Assembly: GCA_015231815.1 (NCBI GenBank)
Contig: JADGAW010000074.1
Coordinates: 1-9,444, forward strand
Reading direction: 5' to 3'
Length of the DNA stretch: 9,444 bases
Source of the DNA: Nitrospinota bacterium
GTDB lineage: Bacteria > Nitrospinota_A > JADGAW01
The notes under the pieces: generated by a model
Seen by the model: the letters and a program-made list of their open reading frames with translations, nothing else
The model's database searches: none
Told to the model about the DNA's origin: nothing
In this document: one piece after another, positions 7,118-9,444 of the stretch
Numbering within the stretch: position 1 is the stretch's first letter
Layout: each line of letters begins with the position of its first letter
Translations under genes and position numbers: made by a program

Positions 7118-7222
7118 ATGATGAAAAAAACGATACAACTGATTGTGTTAACTATGCTGGCTTTTGTTTATGGATGTGGTATTCCTGATTTACCAGGTCC
7201 TATTGGAATTCCAGGATTTTAG
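7118..7222 (+). CDS. Small putative lipoprotein (34 aa)
   Basis: A short ORF starting at tandem ATG codons (7118 and 7121) encodes MMKK, a hydrophobic segment (QLIVLTMLAFVY) and a Gly-Cys junction (G19-C20). This is the layout of a lipoprotein signal with the lipidated cysteine at residue 20. Tyr18 at position -2 is atypical for a lipobox. The mature part would be only 15 residues, CGIPDLPGPIGIPGF, rich in Pro and Gly. The residue after Cys is Gly, not Asp, so outer-membrane sorting is expected. No ribosome-binding site is obvious. A strong hairpin begins 15 bases after the stop codon, consistent with a real, separately ended transcript. Function unknown. It could be a chance ORF, but the charge-hydrophobic-Cys pattern argues for a gene. 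Confidence 0.6.
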   Translation: MMKKTIQLIVLTMLAFVYGCGIPDLPGPIGIPGF

Positions 7223-7237
7223 AGAAAAAGCTCTTAC

Positions 7238-7262
7238 CCTTCTCTGAGCTTAGCAGAGAAGG
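7238..7262 (+). terminator. Strong stem-loop downstream of the small lipoprotein
   Basis: CCTTCTCTG (7238-7246) and CAGAGAAGG (7254-7262) are perfect 9-bp complements around the loop agcttag. It is the strongest hairpin I found in the window. No U-tract follows on the + strand, so it is not a textbook intrinsic terminator. It may still end or protect the lipoprotein mRNA, or be an operator upstream of the metal locus. Confidence 0.5.
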
Positions 7263-7296
7263 AAATAGAAGACGAGAACTTCTGTAACAAGTTGAT

Positions 7297-7302
7297 TATA
7301 AT
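7297..7302 (+). promoter_or_regulatory. Candidate -10 element (TATAAT) for the metal-efflux locus
   Basis: A perfect TATAAT lies 28 bases before the ATG at 7331, giving a short leader of about 20 bases. No good -35 box sits 16-18 bases upstream. Instead AACTT-ctgtaac-AAGTT (7277-7293) forms a 5-bp dyad there, which could be an activator or metalloregulator site. This is a by-eye call. Confidence 0.35.
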
Positions 7303-7330
7303 AGAGCTATTAAGATACAATATTTAAACT

Positions 7331-7687
7331 ATGAAGAAAATTAAACTGTTACTTACTCTCCTCATTTGTCTTAGTCTGCCTCTCAACAGCTTTGCAATGC
7401 TTAAAGCTTCTGAAATGAGGATGGGAAATAATGAAGCTTCCATGCAGTCTGTTCACTGTGACCAAATGAAGCAATCCTCTCAAAAAAGTTCCCCAAAAGA
7501 AGCAAGTGGTAAAAAGCAGATGAACAATAAATGTAATGGCGGATCATGTTGTGTTGTTTTATCGTATTTTGCCCCTTCATTTACCGATATTGAAACCTCC
7601 TTAATCGTCACAGCTATCGACACGATTAAAACCCCACCGTACCATACTCCATCTCAGGAAAAAATTTACCACCCTCCCATTTCCTAA
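7331..7687 (+). CDS. Secreted Cys/His-containing small protein at the head of the metal-efflux locus
   Basis: A 118-residue protein with a clear Sec signal peptide: MKKIKLLLTLLICLSLPLNSFA, with cleavage expected after Ala22. The mature part has VHCDQM (41-46), a Lys/Ser-rich polar linker, then a cysteine cluster NKCNGGSCC (66-74) and a tail ending in YHPPIS with H105 and H114. Small periplasmic proteins with spaced Cys and His and a terminal (R/H)PP motif are common as first genes of CzcCBA- or Cop-type operons. The tolC-like gene downstream fits that. A metal-sensing or metal-buffering role in the periplasm is inference; I cannot assign a named family such as CzcI or CopL with certainty. The ATG is chosen because it begins the signal peptide; no Shine-Dalgarno sequence is visible. 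Confidence 0.7.
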   Translation: MKKIKLLLTLLICLSLPLNSFAMLKASEMRMGNNEASMQSVHCDQMKQSSQKSSPKEASGKKQMNNKCNGGSCCVVLSYFAPSFTDIETSLIVTAIDTIKTPPYHTPSQEKIYHPPIS

Positions 7688-7714
7688 GTTTTTCAAGCTC
7701 TTTTATTACTCATA

Positions 7715-7731
7715 GACGTAACCTGTACGTC
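7715..7731. repeat. GACGTA-acctg-TACGTC dyad upstream of the cytochrome gene
   Basis: A perfect 6-bp inverted repeat with a five-base centre lies in the 139-bp gap between the small Cys/His protein and the cytochrome gene. Its length and symmetry would suit a dimeric regulator, or it could be a short RNA hairpin modulating expression inside the operon. TACAAT at 7791-7796 is a possible -10 element downstream, without a convincing -35. Confidence 0.3.
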
Positions 7732-7826
7732 CGCAATGACTCCGTGTAGCAAACCTCATAATAAGCTATTTATGGTTTCATACGTGTAAATACAATCAAA
7801 TAGTAATTTTTTGGAGAATTTATAAG

Positions 7827-8606
7827 ATGACAATCAATAAGAAAATACAATGCTGTACATATCTTTCCATTATATTTTTTTTCCTTTTGCATACATTGGC
7901 ATTAGCTGAAAATGCATATGTGGGAAAAGAAGTATGTAGCGAGTGCCATAAGGCGGAAAGTAAAACCTTCGAGAAATACCTTAGTAATGGAAAGGTAAGA
8001 AAGTTGCCAAACTCTCTGAGTTTTTTACAACCCGGAAAAATTGAAGAGAGAATTAAACAGTACAGAACACCTGAAAAACAGAAGGTAGTTTATAAAGTAA
8101 AACTTGAAAAAGGCAAAAACTATTCTGCAGAAGGAGCATGTCTTGTATGTCATTCCACTGGATATAAAAAGCTTGGTGGTTTTGACCCTCAAAAGCCTAA
8201 GTCAGAAGTTGCTGGTGTTACTTGTGAGGCATGTCATGGAGCTGGAAGCGCCTATGTTCCATATATGGAAAAAGCTGCTGAAAAAGGAAATACCTATGAT
8301 CATATGAAAGGGGTACAAGTGGGGGTGATAAACATACACGACACAAAAGAAAAAATATGTCTGACCTGTCATAAGAAGAATGATGTTTGCCCTGTTATTG
8401 CAGGAATTGGCAAAGAATATAAATTTGATTATGAAGTTCGTTCCAATAAAGTGCATATCATACGAGAAAGCCATCATTCACACGACATGAATACGATGAA
8501 GGAAGGTCACGAAGGACATGAAGGACATGAAGGACATGAAGGACATGAAGGACATGAAGGACATGAAGGACATGAAGGACATGAAGGACATAATCATAAA
8601 CATTAA
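7827..8606 (+). CDS. Periplasmic tetrahaem cytochrome c with (EGH)10 C-terminal tail
   Basis: A 259-residue secreted multihaem cytochrome. The signal peptide spans residues 1-27 (basic NKK, hydrophobic SIIFFFLLHTLALA, then ENAY). Four covalent haem-binding CxxCH motifs are present: CSECH (37-41), CLVCH (105-109), CEACH (133-137) and CLTCH (178-182). The opening AYVGKEVCSECHK and the motif VTCEACHGAG recall the cytochrome c554/multihaem electron-carrier group. The last 34 residues are ten Glu-Gly-His repeats followed by NHKH, preceded by HHSHDM. This tail is likely a metal-binding or flexible histidine-rich arm. GGAG at 7813-7816, ten bases before ATG, supports the start. The gene is 139 bp after a Cys/His-rich secreted protein and 13 bp before a CzcC-like gene. 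A role in metal homeostasis or metal redox chemistry is therefore plausible but unproven; general respiratory electron transfer is the alternative. Confidence 0.9.
   Translation: MTINKKIQCCTYLSIIFFFLLHTLALAENAYVGKEVCSECHKAESKTFEKYLSNGKVRKLPNSLSFLQPGKIEERIKQYRTPEKQKVVYKVKLEKGKNYSAEGACLVCHSTGYKKLGGFDPQKPKSEVAGVTCEACHGAGSAYVPYMEKAAEKGNTYDHMKGVQVGVINIHDTKEKICLTCHKKNDVCPVIAGIGKEYKFDYEVRSNKVHIIRESHHSHDMNTMKEGHEGHEGHEGHEGHEGHEGHEGHEGHEGHNHKH
8502..8591 (+). repeat. Tandem 9-bp coding repeat (EGH units)
   Basis: One variant unit, gaaggtcac (8502-8510), is followed by nine perfect copies of gaaggacat (8511-8591), all in frame and encoding Glu-Gly-His. The absence of synonymous drift among nine copies points to recent expansion by slippage or to ongoing copy-number change. 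Any change by whole units keeps the frame and the downstream NHKH end. Confidence 0.97.
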
Positions 8607-8619
8607 CAACTAATTACTT

Positions 8620-9444
8620 ATGAAAAATAAAAGAAAAATACATTTGATTGTTTACGTCAGTTTGATGGTTGGATTAACATTTTTTCCAGTATCCGTTTAT
8701 GCAGAAACAAACAAAGGCGTGGTAAAAAACTACCCGGTATTGGCAGAGATAGTGAGAAAAACAGAAACGGCTTACCCCTCCCTCAAAAGGTTCGACTCGG
8801 AAATAGATGCTCTCAGGGAAAAGAAAGTAGCTGTTTCTTCGTGGGAGGACCCCATGCTGCACCTTAAGCTTATGAATGTTCCCACAGATTCATTTCGCTT
8901 CAATCAGGAAGCAATGACCCAAAAAAAGATAGGCATTTCTCAAAAGATTTATGCCCCCGGAAAGTTGGAACATAGGGAAAAAGTAGTTTCAGGAAAAATT
9001 TCTGAAAGAAAAATGGCAAAAAGAGTAGAACGTAACCGAATTGTTGGTGAAATCAGTCAGCATTACTTTGCTCTTTCCAATTTACAGGTGGAAAAAAGGC
9101 TTATCAAAGACAGTCAACGATTATTGAGGCAATTTATTCGCATTGCCCAAAAAAAATATGAGGTGGGAAAAGGAAATCAAACCAACATCATTGAAGCTAA
9201 AGTACAGCTCGCTAAGTTCAAGAGCCGTTTAATTTCAATAGATATTATGGCTGAAGAAGAGTTGCAGGGAATTCTCAGGTACGACAATACAAACATAACA
9301 GCCTTGCAGGAAACTCCTGAAAACCTTTTTTACTCCAGACTTCTCACCGTAAAAGAAGAGATAATTGCCAATACCTTACGGGAAAACCCTAGGCTTGGAA
9401 TGCTGGATGAAATGAAAAATATTGAAAAAGAAAACATCAATCTC
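8620..9444 (+). CDS. TolC-family outer-membrane efflux protein, CzcC/CusC-like (3' end beyond window)
   Basis: The frame opens at ATG 8620 and runs without a stop to the right edge: 275 residues of a protein usually ~420-480 long. It begins with a signal peptide (cleavage expected after Ala28, VSVYA/ET). WEDPMLHLKLMNVPTDSF (75-92), QEAMTQKKIGISQKI (96-110) and PGKL (113-116) match the characteristic N-terminal region of heavy-metal-exporter outer-membrane factors. Residues ~135-215 are the long amphipathic helices of the periplasmic tunnel, including KKYEVGKGNQTNIIEAKVQL. ENPRLGMLDE (255-264) begins the second structural repeat. The protein would form the trimeric outer-membrane exit duct for an RND pump exporting Cu, Ag, Co, Zn or Cd; which metal cannot be told. 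It lies 13 bp after the cytochrome gene, so is almost certainly co-transcribed. No Shine-Dalgarno sequence is visible. Adaptor (CzcB-like) and pump (CzcA-like) genes are expected next. Confidence 0.9.
   Translation, partial: MKNKRKIHLIVYVSLMVGLTFFPVSVYAETNKGVVKNYPVLAEIVRKTETAYPSLKRFDSEIDALREKKVAVSSWEDPMLHLKLMNVPTDSFRFNQEAMTQKKIGISQKIYAPGKLEHREKVVSGKISERKMAKRVERNRIVGEISQHYFALSNLQVEKRLIKDSQRLLRQFIRIAQKKYEVGKGNQTNIIEAKVQLAKFKSRLISIDIMAEEELQGILRYDNTNITALQETPENLFYSRLLTVKEEIIANTLRENPRLGMLDEMKNIEKENINL

Noticed and set aside
8202..8477. Minus-strand ORF of 91 codons in the cytochrome gene
   Set aside because: It is antisense to a region containing two haem motifs and shows no independent coding evidence.
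8502..8591. CRISPR or non-coding satellite repeat
   Set aside because: The units are 9 bp with no spacers and stay perfectly in frame as Glu-Gly-His at the end of the cytochrome gene.

Overview
The window is an AT-rich stretch in which every supported gene lies on the + strand. It encodes a Gram-negative-type cell: a TolC-family outer-membrane protein, Sec signal peptides and a small lipoprotein. A tetrahaem cytochrome c and a radical SAM enzyme suggest an anaerobic or redox-versatile lifestyle. Several starts have no visible Shine-Dalgarno sequence. This mix fits AT-rich anaerobes such as anammox planctomycetes (Brocadiales), Nitrospirota or Desulfobacterota, but the sequence alone does not fix the taxon.

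Left part (1-3556): a complete KtrB/TrkH-type K+ channel subunit (29-1399) comes first, without its KtrA/TrkA partner. After a 195-bp spacer with two inverted repeats comes a 653-residue orphan protein (1595-3556). Its N-terminal half carries the GG...DxD...D signature of the polymerase-beta nucleotidyltransferase fold. That domain is interrupted by an unusual 10-residue repeat (ASGAITL-type).

Middle part (3557-6986): a 311-bp non-coding stretch holds a possible sigma70-type promoter and two overlapping, mutually exclusive hairpins. It precedes a radical SAM protein (3868-5529) that resembles the uncharacterised TIGR03960-like family. A small transglutaminase-fold protein with an intact Cys-His-Asp triad follows 32 bp later (5562-6146), and the two probably form an operon. 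A LabA/DUF88-like NYN-domain protein with a Lys/Ser-rich tail follows (6372-6986).

Right part (6987-9444): a 34-residue putative lipoprotein (7118-7222), followed by a strong hairpin, precedes what looks like the start of a heavy-metal efflux locus. This locus has a secreted Cys/His-containing small protein (7331-7687), a tetrahaem cytochrome c whose C-terminus is ten EGH repeats (7827-8606), and the first 275 residues of a CzcC/CusC-like TolC-family protein (8620 to the right edge). The adaptor and RND pump genes would be expected just beyond the window. The cytochrome sits 13 bp upstream of the tolC-like gene, which links haem and histidine-rich metal binding with metal export.

The features most worth a second look are the repeat-bearing orphan nucleotidyltransferase, the radical SAM/transglutaminase pair with its structured leader, and the His-tailed cytochrome inside the metal-export locus.
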